A stretch of DNA of 64,000 bases from Myxococcus stipitatus (GCF_021412625.1 NZ_JAKCFI010000004.1:62001-126000), one strand, 5' to 3'. Shown: positions 7,953-17,116, numbered from the stretch's first letter. Program-made: numbers and translations. The notes: generated by a model not told the origin, from the sequence alone.

Positions 7953-9847
7953 CGCAGGGCAGGTGTCCGTCTTGTGGCGCGGACGTGGAGTTCACCGCGG
8001 GCTCCGCCCAGGTGGTGGTGTGCGGTCACTGCCAGACGGTGGTGGCGCGCAGGGGCGCGTCCTTCGAGGCGCACGGGAAGATTGGCCGCATCCTGCCCAC
8101 CGACTCCCCGCTCCAACTGGGGCTGGAGGGGCGCCACCAGCGCACGGGCTTCCGCATCGTCGGCCACCTCCAGAAGGACCACGGCGCCGGTCCCTGGGAC
8201 GAGTGGTACGTGGAGTTCGACGACGGGCGCAACGGCTGGCTGAGTGAATCCGAGGGCGCCTTCCACATGCTGTTCGACGCGGGCGTGGAGGAGCACCTCT
8301 CCCTGTCGGACCTGCACCCCGGCCAGCGGCTGCACCTGCGCGAGCGCGCCTGGGTGGTGGAGGAGCGGGGCCATGGCCGCGTCGTGGCCGCGGAGGGACA
8401 GCTGCCTGGCGACGTGGACCCCACCCAGGACTCCTACTACGTCGACGCCACCGGCCCCAAGGGCGCCATCCTCACGCTGGACTTCGGCACCCGGGACACC
8501 GACCCGGAGGCCTTCGTCGGCACCCGGCTGAAGCTGGAGCAGCTGGGCATCGACACCGGGCAGCTGCGCACCCGCGCCCGCCGCAAGGTGGAACTCCAGC
8601 AGGCGCGCTGCACCGAATGCAACGGCCCGCTGGAGCTGCGCGCGCCGGACAAATCGCTGCGCGTGGGCTGCCCGTTCTGTGGCGCGTTGCTCGACGTCAG
8701 CAAGGGCAAGCTGTCCTTCCTGCGCCTCCTGGAGAAGCCCGACCACGCCCCCATCATCCCGCTGGGCGCCCGGGGCACGCTGAAGGACACGGAGTGGACG
8801 TGCATCGGCTTCCTGGTGCGCTCGTGCACCGTGGAGGGCGTGCGCTACCCCTGGGAGGAGTACCTCCTCTACAACCGCTCCCAGGGCTTCACCTGGCTGA
8901 TGGACTCCAACGGCCACTGGGTGTTCCTGGAGCCCGTCGCGGCGGGGGACGTGTCGCTGGTCCCCATGGTGTCCGCGTTCTTCGACCGCCGGCGCTACAA
9001 GGCCTTCCAGAACGTCCACGCCGTCACGGAGACGGTGCAGGGCGAGTTCTACTGGGAGGTCAGCGCGGGGGAGTGGGCGGAGGCGACCGAGTACGTGGCG
9101 CCGCCGTACTCCCTCAACGTGGACGCCACGGATGACGAGGTGACCTACACCCACGGCGAGTACCTGACGCCGGAGGCGGTGAAGGCGGCCTTCCAGCTCC
9201 CGGAGGTGGGGCCGCCGCGGGGCATCCTGCCCAGCCAGCCCAACCCCTTCGCCGGCGGCGTGAAGTCCGCGACGCTCTGGTCCCTCGTCTGGATCCTCGG
9301 CCTGCTGCTGCTGTCGGGGCTCTTCGCGGCGAACGCGCTCGACAAGGTGGTGCTGGAGCGCACCGTCACGGTGCCCGCGGAGTCCGTCTCCGGGGCCGCC
9401 TCCGCGATGAGCTTCAGCCCGCCCTTCGAGCTGACCAAGCGCGGCAACGTGAAGGTGGACCTGTCGGCCCGGCTGAACAACGACTGGCTGGGCATCCAGG
9501 GCGACCTCATCGACCAGGGCACCGGGGACGTGGTCGGCTTCTACGAGGAGCTGAGCTCCTACAGCGGCAGCGACAGCGACGGCGCCTGGAGCGAGGGCAG
9601 CCCCAGCGCGAGCAGGACGCTGAGCGTGCTGCCCGCGGGGACGTACGTGCTGCGCACCACGGCGTCCTTCGAGGCGGGCGCGCCGAAGGCCCGGACGTTC
9701 AACGTGACGCTCACGCACGACCCGCCCCGGGGCGGCTGGTTCTGCGTGGCGCTGGTGCTCATCCTCCTGGGCCCGGTGTTCGCGTTCGTCCGCTCGCACG
9801 GCTTCGAGACGCGGCGCTGGGCGGACAGCAACCTGGGTGGGGAGTGA
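7949..9847 (+). CDS. DUF4178 protein with two zinc ribbons and two membrane segments
   Basis: A 632-residue protein of unknown function. Order: zinc ribbon 1 (CPSCG...CGHC, residues 6-29); a DUF4178-like module (about 60-200, with GPWDEWYVEFDDGRNGWL); zinc ribbon 2 (CTEC...CPFCG, about 221-244); a second DUF4178-like module (about 271-330, YPWEEYLLYN...FTWLMD); a membrane helix near 441-465; an extracytoplasmic beta-rich region; a final helix near 596-617. GTG 7949 overlaps speD by four bases. DUF4178 genes are known to travel with SpeD, DUF350 and spermidine synthase genes, as here. I infer a scaffold or sensor of a membrane complex; no catalytic motif is visible. Confidence 0.8.
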   Translation: MTQGRCPSCGADVEFTAGSAQVVVCGHCQTVVARRGASFEAHGKIGRILPTDSPLQLGLEGRHQRTGFRIVGHLQKDHGAGPWDEWYVEFDDGRNGWLSESEGAFHMLFDAGVEEHLSLSDLHPGQRLHLRERAWVVEERGHGRVVAAEGQLPGDVDPTQDSYYVDATGPKGAILTLDFGTRDTDPEAFVGTRLKLEQLGIDTGQLRTRARRKVELQQARCTECNGPLELRAPDKSLRVGCPFCGALLDVSKGKLSFLRLLEKPDHAPIIPLGARGTLKDTEWTCIGFLVRSCTVEGVRYPWEEYLLYNRSQGFTWLMDSNGHWVFLEPVAAGDVSLVPMVSAFFDRRRYKAFQNVHAVTETVQGEFYWEVSAGEWAEATEYVAPPYSLNVDATDDEVTYTHGEYLTPEAVKAAFQLPEVGPPRGILPSQPNPFAGGVKSATLWSLVWILGLLLLSGLFAANALDKVVLERTVTVPAESVSGAASAMSFSPPFELTKRGNVKVDLSARLNNDWLGIQGDLIDQGTGDVVGFYEELSSYSGSDSDGAWSEGSPSASRTLSVLPAGTYVLRTTASFEAGAPKARTFNVTLTHDPPRGGWFCVALVLILLGPVFAFVRSHGFETRRWADSNLGGE

Positions 9848-9875
9848 CGCGCATGGCACGACGAGGGGCCGCGAC

Positions 9876-10037
9876 ATGAAATGGTTCGGTGGCGTGGTGC
9901 TGGTGCTGTACGCGCTGGTGATGATGACCGGCTGGGCGCCCTTCTCCGGTGAGGAGAAGGACAAGGTGCCCGGCAACGTTCGGCGGGGGCCGAGTGGCGT
10001 CCTGCTCTGGACTGGTGGCTTTCAGGGAGGGAAGTGA
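9876..10037 (+). CDS. 53-residue membrane peptide in the polyamine operon
   Basis: A very short gene easily missed. ATG 9876 has GAGGGG at 9863-9868, seven bases upstream, and its stop overlaps the next start as TGATG. The product has one hydrophobic helix (residues about 5-19), a charged middle (EEKDKVPGNVRR) and a tail reading GPSGVLLWTGGFQGGK. Tight packing between DUF4178 and DUF350 genes supports a real gene. The function is unknown. The Gly-Gly-Lys end is notable and could be a contact or modification site, but that is speculation. Confidence 0.7.
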   Translation: MKWFGGVVLVLYALVMMTGWAPFSGEEKDKVPGNVRRGPSGVLLWTGGFQGGK

Positions 10038-10264
10038 TGTTGTTACTGGGCGCAGTGGTCAGCTGGCAGGGAGTGCTGGCGAGCGTCATCTATTCGCTCA
10101 TCGGCCTGGCGGTGTTCGTGGCGGGCTTCTACGTCATCCGCCTCATCCTCCCCTTCGACGTGCACAAGGAGCTGGAGGCGGACCAGAACACGGCGGTGGG
10201 CATCGTCATCGGGTCCTTCATCCTGGGGCTCTCCATCATCGTCGCCGCCGCCATCAGCGGCTGA
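10037..10264 (+). CDS. DUF350 small membrane protein
   Basis: A 75-residue protein with two hydrophobic helices (about 5-33 and 54-75) around a short acidic loop, FDVHKELEADQNTAVGI, which matches the DUF350 (YjfL/UshA-like) pattern; longer relatives carry two or more such units, so this is a single-unit form. ATG 10037 is preferred over GTG 10034 because it gives the TGATG overlap with the upstream peptide. DUF350 proteins recur beside polyamine or glutathionylspermidine-type genes. Role unknown; probably part of the same membrane complex as its neighbours. Confidence 0.8.
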   Translation: MLLLGAVVSWQGVLASVIYSLIGLAVFVAGFYVIRLILPFDVHKELEADQNTAVGIVIGSFILGLSIIVAAAISG

Positions 10265-10294
10265 GGGGCCCCGCCCCCTTCGTGAAGTGACGCC

Positions 10295-11791
10295 TTGAAC
10301 AAGACGCTGCTGTACATCACGGTCATCGTCATCGCGACGTGTGGGCTCGTCTACGAGCTCGTCGTCGGGGCGCTGGCCAGCTACCTGCTGGGCGACTCCA
10401 TCACCCAGTTCTCCACCGTCATCGGTGGCTACCTCTTCGCGATGGGCATCGGCAGCTACCTGTCGCGCTACATCGACAAGGGGGTGGCCCAGCGCTTCGT
10501 GGAGGTGGAGCTGGCGGTGGCGCTGCTGGGCGGCCTGTGCGCGCCGCTGCTGTTCCTCACCTTCACGCTGACGGACCTGTTCCACGTGGCGCTGTACGGC
10601 AGCGTCATCGTCATCGGCACGCTGGTGGGGCTGGAGATTCCCCTCCTGCTGCGCATCCTCAAGGACCAGCTGAAGTTCAAGGACCTGGTCAGCCAGGTCC
10701 TCTCGCTGGACTACCTGGGGGCGCTGGCGGCGAGCGTCGCCTTCCCGCTGCTGCTGGTGCCGAAGCTGGGGCTGGTGCGCACCTCGCTGCTGTTCGGCAT
10801 CCTCAACGCGGCCGTGGGCCTGTGGAGCACGTGGCTGCTGGCGCCGCTGCTCGGCAACCCGCTGCGGCTGCGCGTCAAGGCGGTGCTGTTGACGGTGCTG
10901 CTGGTGGTGGGCTTCGCGCTGGGCGACCGGCTGACGACGTTCTACGAGGACCAGCTCTACGCGGACGACGTGGTGCACGCGTCCAGTTCGCCCTACCAGC
11001 GCATCGTGCTGACGCGGGGCAAGCGGGGCTTCTCGCTGTTCCTCAACGGCAACCTCCAGTTCGCCAGCATCGACGAGTACCGCTACCACGAGCCGCTGGT
11101 GCACCCGGCGATGATTCGCGCCGGCAAGGCCGAGCACGTGCTCATCCTCGGCGGCGGGGACGGGCTGGCGGCGCGCGAGGTGCTGCGCTACCCGCAGGTG
11201 CGCTCGGTGACGCTGGTGGACCTGGACCCGGCCATCACCGGGCTGGCCACGCGCTACGACGAGCTGGCAAAGCTCAACGGGCACTCCATGACGGACGGGC
11301 GCATGCGGGTGGTCAACGCGGACGCCATGCGGTTCCTCACCGAGGGCACGCAGCGCTACGACGTGGTGGTGGTGGACTTCCCGGACCCGAACAACTTCGC
11401 GCTGGGCAAGCTGTACACCACGGGCTTCTACAAGCTGCTCAAGAAGCGGCTGGCGCCGGACGGCGTCGCGGTGGTGCAGAGCACCAGCCCCCTGTTCGCG
11501 CGGCGCTCCTTCTGGTGCGTGGAGGCGACGCTGAAGGCCGCCGGCTTCTGGACGCAGCCGTACCATTCGCTGGTGCCTTCGTTCGGTGAGTGGGGCTACG
11601 TGCTGGTGGCCCACGACGCGCCGGGCTTCCACCGGCCACTGCCGGAGGGCTTGCGCTTCCTGGACGCGCCCACGCTGGAGTCGCTCTCGCAGTTCCCTCC
11701 GGACATGGGCCCGCTGCCCGCGGAGGTGAACCGGCTGAACAACCAGGTGCTGGTGCACTACTACGAGGAGGAGTGGCGCCGGTGGAACTGA
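10295..11791 (+). CDS. speE: membrane-embedded spermidine synthase (polyamine aminopropyltransferase)
   Basis: A 498-residue fusion of an N-terminal membrane domain (about seven helices, residues 1-215) and a C-terminal aminopropyltransferase domain. The catalytic part shows YRYHEPLVHPAM, HVLILGGGDGLAARE (cofactor binding, about residue 285), TLVDLDPAI, VNADAMRFL and VVVDFPDPNN with the proposed catalytic Asp near 360. The start is TTG 10295, 30 bases after DUF350. It would use the decarboxylated SAM from SpeD. Soluble SpeE is about 290 residues; the membrane half suggests a membrane-side acceptor or coupled transport. Acceptor specificity cannot be deduced. Confidence 0.9.
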   Translation: MNKTLLYITVIVIATCGLVYELVVGALASYLLGDSITQFSTVIGGYLFAMGIGSYLSRYIDKGVAQRFVEVELAVALLGGLCAPLLFLTFTLTDLFHVALYGSVIVIGTLVGLEIPLLLRILKDQLKFKDLVSQVLSLDYLGALAASVAFPLLLVPKLGLVRTSLLFGILNAAVGLWSTWLLAPLLGNPLRLRVKAVLLTVLLVVGFALGDRLTTFYEDQLYADDVVHASSSPYQRIVLTRGKRGFSLFLNGNLQFASIDEYRYHEPLVHPAMIRAGKAEHVLILGGGDGLAAREVLRYPQVRSVTLVDLDPAITGLATRYDELAKLNGHSMTDGRMRVVNADAMRFLTEGTQRYDVVVVDFPDPNNFALGKLYTTGFYKLLKKRLAPDGVAVVQSTSPLFARRSFWCVEATLKAAGFWTQPYHSLVPSFGEWGYVLVAHDAPGFHRPLPEGLRFLDAPTLESLSQFPPDMGPLPAEVNRLNNQVLVHYYEEEWRRWN

Positions 11792-13419
11792 CGCGGCGAG
11801 AGCTCGTCGCCGCGTTCCTCGGCTCGGCGGTGGCGTCCAGCGCGTGCAAGCGCGGCGATGCTCCGCTGCCTCCCATCCCCGGCGCCGTGGTGGACCGCGC
11901 GGTGGAGGTGGGGCACCGGCTGCGCGGTGGGCCGCTGCCTCTCGCCCAGGCGGTGGAGCCGGTGGACGTGCTGGTGGTGGGCGGCGGCGTGGCGGGCCTG
12001 TCCGCGGCGTGGCGGCTGATGGGCGCGGGCGTGAAGGACGTGCGGGTGGTGGAGCTGGAGGCGGAGGTGGGCGGCACGTCGCGCTCCGGGCGCAACGGCG
12101 TGTCCGCGTTCCCGTGGGGCGCGCACTACCTGCCGGCGCCGCTGGAGGACAAGGGGCCGGTGGCGCGGCTGCTCCGGGAGATGGGCGCCATGACGGGCGT
12201 GGACGCGCACGGCCTGCCCACCTTCGAGGAGGAGCTGCTCATCCAGGAGCCGGACGAGCGCGTGTTCTACCAGGGGCACTGGTACGAGGGGCTCTACCTG
12301 CGCGCGGGGGCCACGCCGGAGGACCTGGCGGAGCTGGCGCGCTTCGAGGCGCGCATGAACGCCTTCGCCGCCGCGCGCGACGCGAAGGGGCGCAAGGCCT
12401 TCGCCGTGCCCACGGCCCTGTCCAGTGACGACGCCGAGTGGACGGCGCTCGACGCGCTGAGCATGGCCCAGTGGCTGACGCGCGAGGGCTTCCGCTCGGC
12501 GCGCCTGAAGTGGCTGGTGGACTACGCGTGCCGCGACGACTACGGCGCCATGTCCGAGCATGTCTCCGCGTGGGCTGGTATCTGGTACTTCGCCGCGCGC
12601 CAGGACGGGCGGGGTGAGCGCAGCGAGGGTTTCCTGAGCTGGCCCGAGGGCAACGGCCGGCTCGTCCAGCAGCTCGCGTCGAGCCTGCCTCCGCGCGCGG
12701 TGGAGCGCGACGTGCTGGCGCACACGGTGACGCCGGGCGAGCAGGGCTGCCGGGTGGACGCCCTGGACGCGCGCACGGGGCAGCCTCGCGCCTTCCAGGC
12801 ACGGCAGGTGGTGCTGGCCTGTCCGCGCTTCATCGCCGCGCACGTGGTGGAGCCGTGGCGGCGCGAGCGGCCGTCCTGGCTGGGCGCCTTCAGCTACGCG
12901 CCCTGGGTGGTGGCGAACCTGACGCTGTCGTCGTCGCCGGTGTCGCGGGGCTTCCCGCTGGCCTGGGACAACGTCTTCTACGAGAGCCGCAGCCTGGGCT
13001 ACGTGGTGGCCACGCACCAGCTGCTGCGGCAGGACGAGCGCGGGCCCACGGTGCTCACGTGGTACCTGCCCATGACGGGCGCGGACGTGAAGGCGGAGCG
13101 GGAGAAGGCGCTGTCGGCCCGCTACGCGGACTGGGAAGCGCTGGTGATGGCGGACCTGCGGCCCGCGCACCCGGGCATCGCCGCGCAGGCGCAGCGGCTG
13201 GAGGTGCAGCGCTGGGGGCACGCCATGGTGCGGCCCACGCCGGGCTTCATCTGGGGCCCGGAGCGCCGCGCCGCCGCGCGGAGCCTGGGGCGCCACCTGC
13301 ACTTCGCGCACACGGACCTGGGCGGGCTGGCCCTCTTCGAGGAGGCGAACTGGTTCGGGGTGAAGGCCGCCGAGCGCGTGCTGGCGGAGCTCGAGGTCCG
13401 CTCGGAGAGCTGGTTGTAG
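11782..13419 (+). CDS. FAD-dependent oxidoreductase with Tat-type lipoprotein signal
   Basis: A 545-residue flavoprotein. GTG 11782 lies inside the last codons of speE (10-base overlap). The N-terminus ELTRRELVAAFLGSA followed by VASSAC is a twin-arginine signal with a lipobox, so the folded, FAD-loaded enzyme is probably exported and anchored. VDVLVVGGGVAGLSAAWRL (about residue 67) is the dinucleotide-binding fold of the amine-oxidase/NAD(P)-binding superfamily. Later segments (PRFIAAHVV, HFAHTDLGGLALFEEANW) fit FAD-contacting C-terminal parts. Position after SpeD and SpeE suggests polyamine or amine oxidation, but the substrate is unproven. Confidence 0.75.
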   Translation: MELTRRELVAAFLGSAVASSACKRGDAPLPPIPGAVVDRAVEVGHRLRGGPLPLAQAVEPVDVLVVGGGVAGLSAAWRLMGAGVKDVRVVELEAEVGGTSRSGRNGVSAFPWGAHYLPAPLEDKGPVARLLREMGAMTGVDAHGLPTFEEELLIQEPDERVFYQGHWYEGLYLRAGATPEDLAELARFEARMNAFAAARDAKGRKAFAVPTALSSDDAEWTALDALSMAQWLTREGFRSARLKWLVDYACRDDYGAMSEHVSAWAGIWYFAARQDGRGERSEGFLSWPEGNGRLVQQLASSLPPRAVERDVLAHTVTPGEQGCRVDALDARTGQPRAFQARQVVLACPRFIAAHVVEPWRRERPSWLGAFSYAPWVVANLTLSSSPVSRGFPLAWDNVFYESRSLGYVVATHQLLRQDERGPTVLTWYLPMTGADVKAEREKALSARYADWEALVMADLRPAHPGIAAQAQRLEVQRWGHAMVRPTPGFIWGPERRAAARSLGRHLHFAHTDLGGLALFEEANWFGVKAAERVLAELEVRSESWL

Positions 13420-13583
13420 CGGCGGGCGGGCCGGGCCCCGCTCGCCCGGGTGCGTCTCGGGGGCAGCGGTGTCCGTCGCATGTCGTGCCCATCCCTCATC
13501 CTCGGGGCGGGTCGGGTGCGGCCTCGGCGACACCGGACGACGCACGCGCGGCTGGCCCCGTGGCACGACTCGCGGAGGCCCTC

Positions 13584-15941
13584 ATGTCGCTCAAGGAATA
13601 CAAGCCCGGCAGTGCGTTCCCCGGCACCATCGGCCGGACGTGGGACCAGTCCTCTCCCGCGTGGCCACGCCCGCTGCGCGCGAAGCAGGGGGCCCCCAAC
13701 GTCCTGTTCATCGTCCTCGACGACACCGGCTTCGGACACCTGGGGTGCTTCGGCTCGCCCATCCGCACGCCGAACCTGGACCGGCTGGCGCAGGGGGGCC
13801 TGCGCTACACCAACATGCACACCACCGCGCTGTGCTCGCCCACGCGCTCGTGCATCCTCACCGGCCGCAACCACCACTCCAACGGGATGGCCACCATCAC
13901 CGAGGTCTCGATCGGCTACCCCGGCTACAACGGCACCATCCCGTTCGAGAACGGCTTCCTGTCGGAGATGCTGCTGGAGCACGGCTACAACACGTATGCC
14001 CTGGGCAAGTGGCACCTGACGCCCGCGGAGCAGACGAGCGCGGCGGGGCCCTACAATCGCTGGCCGCTGGGACGGGGCTTCGAGCGCTACTACGGCTTCC
14101 TCGGCGGCGACACGCACCAGTACTACCCGGACCTCGTACACGACAACCACCCGGTGCTGCCGCCCCGCACGCCCGAGGAGGGCTACCACCTCACCGAGGA
14201 CCTGGTGGACCGCGCGGTGGACTTCATCGCCGACTCGAAGCAGGTCGCGCCGGACAAGCCCTTCTTCATGTACTTCTGCACGGGGGCCATGCACGCGCCC
14301 CACCATGTCCGCAAGGAGTGGTCGGACCGCTACAAGGGCCAGTTCGACGACGGCTGGGACGTGTACCGGCGCAAGGTCTTCCGCCGCCAGCTGGAGCTGG
14401 GCGTCATCCCTCCGGACACGACGCTGTCGCCGCATGACCCGGACGTGGCGCAGTGGGACAGCCTGTCCGACGACGAGAAGCGCCTCTACGCGCGGATGAT
14501 GGAGGTGTACGCGGGCTTCCTCGAACACACGGACCACCACATCGGCCGGCTCATCCAGTTCCTGGAGGAGTCCGGCGAGCTGGATAACACGCTGGTGATG
14601 GTCATCTCCGACAACGGCGCCAGCCCGGAGGGCGGACCGCACGGCTCCGTCAACGAGCTGAAGTTCTTCAACAACACGCCGGAGTCGCTGGAGCAGAACC
14701 TGGCGGCGATGGAGGAGCTGGGCGGCCCGAAGTACTTCAACCACTACTCCTGGGGCTGGGCGTGGGCGGGCGACACGCCGTTCCGCCGGTGGAAGCGCGA
14801 GGTGTATCGCGGCGGCACGACGGACCCCTTCATCGTCCACTGGCCCAGGGGCATCCGGGCTCGAGGGGAGATTCGCACGCAGTATTGCCATGCCATCGAC
14901 ATGGTGCCCACGGTGCTGGACTGTCTCGGCGTGGAGCCACCCGCGGAGCTTCGCGGCGTCACCCAGGCGCCCATCGAGGGCGTGAGCTTCAAGCACACCT
15001 TCAACAACGCCCGGGCGGAGAGCCGCCACCACACGCAGTACTTCGAGATGTTCGGCGGGCGCGCCATCTACCATGACGGCTGGAGGGCGGTGTGTCCCTT
15101 CCCGGGGCCCTCGTTCGCGGAGGCCGGCGTGGGGTTCGGTGAGTCGAGGCTCGACGAGGAGCGGCTGCGGCAGCTCGACGCCCAGGGCTGGGAGCTGTAC
15201 CACGTCGCGGAGGACTGCTCGGAGACGCGGGACGTGGCCTCGCGCGAACGCGGCAAGCTGCTGGAGATGATTGCCCTCTGGTACGTGGAGGCCGGTCGCT
15301 ACAAGGTCCTGCCGCTGGCCTCGCCCGACCGCGCCCTCTTCGCGGAGGAGCGGCCTCAGATATCTCCGGACCGCACGCGCTACGTCTACCGCCCGTTCAC
15401 CTCTCCCGCCCCGGAGAACGTCGCGGTCCACGTCCTCAACCGCCCCCACACCATCACCGCGCGGGTGGACATGGAGGACGACACGGAGGGCGTGCTGCTC
15501 AGCCACGGCGGCCTCACCGGCGGCTACACCTTCTTCATCCAGGACCGGCGGCTGCACTACGTCTACAACTTCGTGGGCGAGCAGGAGTTCCACATCGAGT
15601 CTGGGATGGAGATTCCCGAGGGGAGCACGGAGCTGCGCTTCGAGTTCGAGCCCACGGGGCAGCCGGACATGCAGGCCGGCAAGGGGGCGCCGGGCATCGG
15701 TCGGCTCTTCATCGACGGGGAGCTCGTCGCGCAGAGCGACATCACCGCCACCATGCCGCTCGTCATCAGCCTGGGTGAGGGGCTGACGTGTGGCCGCGAC
15801 GAGAACTCGTCGGTCAGCTCGCTCTACCAGCCCCCCTTCGCGTTCCGTGGGGGCCGGCTGCGGGAGGTGGTCGTGGACGTCTCCGGCGAGCACCTCCACG
15901 ACGAGCCGACCGAGCGCAAGACGATGATGGCCCGTCAGTGA
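13584..15941 (+). CDS. arylsulfatase (type I, formylglycine-dependent)
   Basis: A 785-residue sulfatase. VLFIVLDDTGFGHLG supplies the metal-binding Asp pair (46, 47), and LCSPTRSCILTG holds Cys84 in the C-x-P-x-R signature that is converted to formylglycine by a maturase. GKWHLTP and DNGASPEGG are further family motifs. The length and overall plan match large AtsD-like bacterial arylsulfatases. No signal peptide is apparent at ATG 13584, so it may act inside the cell or need another start. The C-terminal 250 residues form a beta-rich extra domain. It is separated by 164 bases from the polyamine operon and ends before a strong hairpin. Confidence 0.92.
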   Translation: MSLKEYKPGSAFPGTIGRTWDQSSPAWPRPLRAKQGAPNVLFIVLDDTGFGHLGCFGSPIRTPNLDRLAQGGLRYTNMHTTALCSPTRSCILTGRNHHSNGMATITEVSIGYPGYNGTIPFENGFLSEMLLEHGYNTYALGKWHLTPAEQTSAAGPYNRWPLGRGFERYYGFLGGDTHQYYPDLVHDNHPVLPPRTPEEGYHLTEDLVDRAVDFIADSKQVAPDKPFFMYFCTGAMHAPHHVRKEWSDRYKGQFDDGWDVYRRKVFRRQLELGVIPPDTTLSPHDPDVAQWDSLSDDEKRLYARMMEVYAGFLEHTDHHIGRLIQFLEESGELDNTLVMVISDNGASPEGGPHGSVNELKFFNNTPESLEQNLAAMEELGGPKYFNHYSWGWAWAGDTPFRRWKREVYRGGTTDPFIVHWPRGIRARGEIRTQYCHAIDMVPTVLDCLGVEPPAELRGVTQAPIEGVSFKHTFNNARAESRHHTQYFEMFGGRAIYHDGWRAVCPFPGPSFAEAGVGFGESRLDEERLRQLDAQGWELYHVAEDCSETRDVASRERGKLLEMIALWYVEAGRYKVLPLASPDRALFAEERPQISPDRTRYVYRPFTSPAPENVAVHVLNRPHTITARVDMEDDTEGVLLSHGGLTGGYTFFIQDRRLHYVYNFVGEQEFHIESGMEIPEGSTELRFEFEPTGQPDMQAGKGAPGIGRLFIDGELVAQSDITATMPLVISLGEGLTCGRDENSSVSSLYQPPFAFRGGRLREVVVDVSGEHLHDEPTERKTMMARQ

Positions 15942-15963
15942 CACCCGGCGGTGCCATCTCCGG

Positions 15964-16010
15964 AGGCCCGGCCTCCTCCCCTGCGCTTCAGGGAGGCCGG
16001 GCCTCTTCCT
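15964..16010. terminator. strong intrinsic terminator after the sulfatase gene
   Basis: A perfect 13-bp inverted repeat (15964-15976 with 15992-16004, GGAGGCCGGGCCT on the distal arm) with a 15-base loop is followed by a pyrimidine-rich tail. It lies 23 bases after the sulfatase stop and faces a convergent gene, so it may serve both. Confidence 0.8.
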
Positions 16011-16062
16011 GTTCCGAGGCGAGAGCTTCGGCCGCGGGCGGGTGCGCGTGGCGTGAGGTCCG

Positions 16063-16395
16063 CTACGGGCTCACGCGGGTGACGTAGCGTCGACGTCCAT
16101 CCGGCAGCAGCTCCTCCCGATGCACGGACTCCGCGCCCACTTCGATGATGACGATGTCCTGGCGACGGCCCAGCTCGAGCAGCTCGCGAGCGCTGGGCTC
16201 GATGGGGCGGGCACCGCCTCCCAGCCCCGTGGGGAAGAAGAGGGCCCGCTCCCGCTCCAGGTAGAGGATGGGAACGCGGGTCCCCTCCGTCTCCACGTCG
16301 GACGGGACGACGACGTCCACGGTGCGGGAAGGGGACTCCAGCCGGAAGCCACACGAAGTGACCAGGACGAGCAGCGACAACAGCCATGCGCGCAT
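16063..16395 (-). CDS. small lipoprotein of unknown function
   Basis: A 110-residue predicted lipoprotein: MRAWLLSLLVLVTSC is a textbook signal II peptide with Cys15. The mature part is short, beta-rich and ends YVTRVSP; I recognise no family. It sits about 100 bases downstream of the DUF4390 gene on the same strand and could be the last member of the Omp85 operon or transcribed alone. Confidence 0.7.
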   Translation of the reverse strand: MRAWLLSLLVLVTSCGFRLESPSRTVDVVVPSDVETEGTRVPILYLERERALFFPTGLGGGARPIEPSARELLELGRRQDIVIIEVGAESVHREELLPDGRRRYVTRVSP

Positions 16396-16499
16396 GACGG
16401 GCTTCCTTGCCTCGACCTGGGGTCGGGCATTTCGTGTCGTGGGGAATGGGAACGTCGAGGACGCGGGCGAGGTGACCGCCCGCGTCCAGACCGGGTGGG

Positions 16500-17111
16500 T
16501 CAGGGTTGGGGTGTGACGTCACAGCGCCCGGCGGCGCGTCTGGAGAGGTCCTCCGCGACGGAGCGCAGGAGGGTCCCCGTGACGGTGGAGCGCTCCTGCG
16601 TCTCCTCGTCATCGTCTCCCTTGCGGGTGAGCCAGGTGGCCATGCGCCCGAGGCTCGCGGCGGTGACGACGTGCAGCTTCACCTCCACGCGCACGCGGAA
16701 GCGCTCCCCGGGCTCGGGTCTCGACTCCAGGGCCCAGGCGACGCGCTCCAGCTCCAGCACCTCGGGCCCTTCGCCCAGGGGACGTCCATCCAGGAAGTAG
16801 CCGCCTCGCGAGAAGGCGAGCACCTGGGTGACGCGCGTGATGTCCACCTGTGAGTCGAACCAGAGCGAGCGGCGTCGCCAGAGGGTCAGCTCCACTTCCA
16901 GCCGGCCCGCCATGCCCAGCCGCACCAGCCGGTCCAGCTCCGAGGAGACGAAGCCCAGCGCCTGGGCGCGCGCGATGACGCGGCGCCCGGCGACGGTGGC
17001 GGTACAGGCGACGTGGGGCTCCTCGGCCCACGCCCCGGGCGCGAGCAGGCCCGCCACGGCGACCAGCGCCGTGCCGAGTCCGCGTCTCGTCCTCGTCCCG
17101 ATGGGTGCCAT
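16500..17111 (-). CDS. DUF4390-like exported protein
   Basis: A 203-residue protein with a signal peptide (RRGLGTALVAVAGLLAPGAWA). The mature part (VIARAQALGFVSSELDRLVRLGMAGRLEVELTL and so on) resembles DUF4390 proteins, which in proteobacteria sit near membrane sensor genes; the match is by eye. ATG 17111 starts five bases after the Omp85 stop, so co-translation is likely and a periplasmic role alongside the outer-membrane protein is a fair guess. An upstream ATG (17183) would overlap the Omp85 gene and lacks a signal sequence. Confidence 0.65.
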   Translation of the reverse strand: MAPIGTRTRRGLGTALVAVAGLLAPGAWAEEPHVACTATVAGRRVIARAQALGFVSSELDRLVRLGMAGRLEVELTLWRRRSLWFDSQVDITRVTQVLAFSRGGYFLDGRPLGEGPEVLELERVAWALESRPEPGERFRVRVEVKLHVVTAASLGRMATWLTRKGDDDEETQERSTVTGTLLRSVAEDLSRRAAGRCDVTPQP

Positions 17112-17116
17112 GGGCT

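Noticed and set aside
13562-13576. TGGCACG resembling a sigma-54 -24 element upstream of the sulfatase gene
   Set aside because: No GC dinucleotide at the proper -12 spacing follows.
13122-15944. Very long open frame antisense to the sulfatase gene
   Set aside because: High-GC codon bias produces long antisense frames; its translation is His/Arg/Val-rich low complexity without motifs, while the opposite strand encodes a clear sulfatase.
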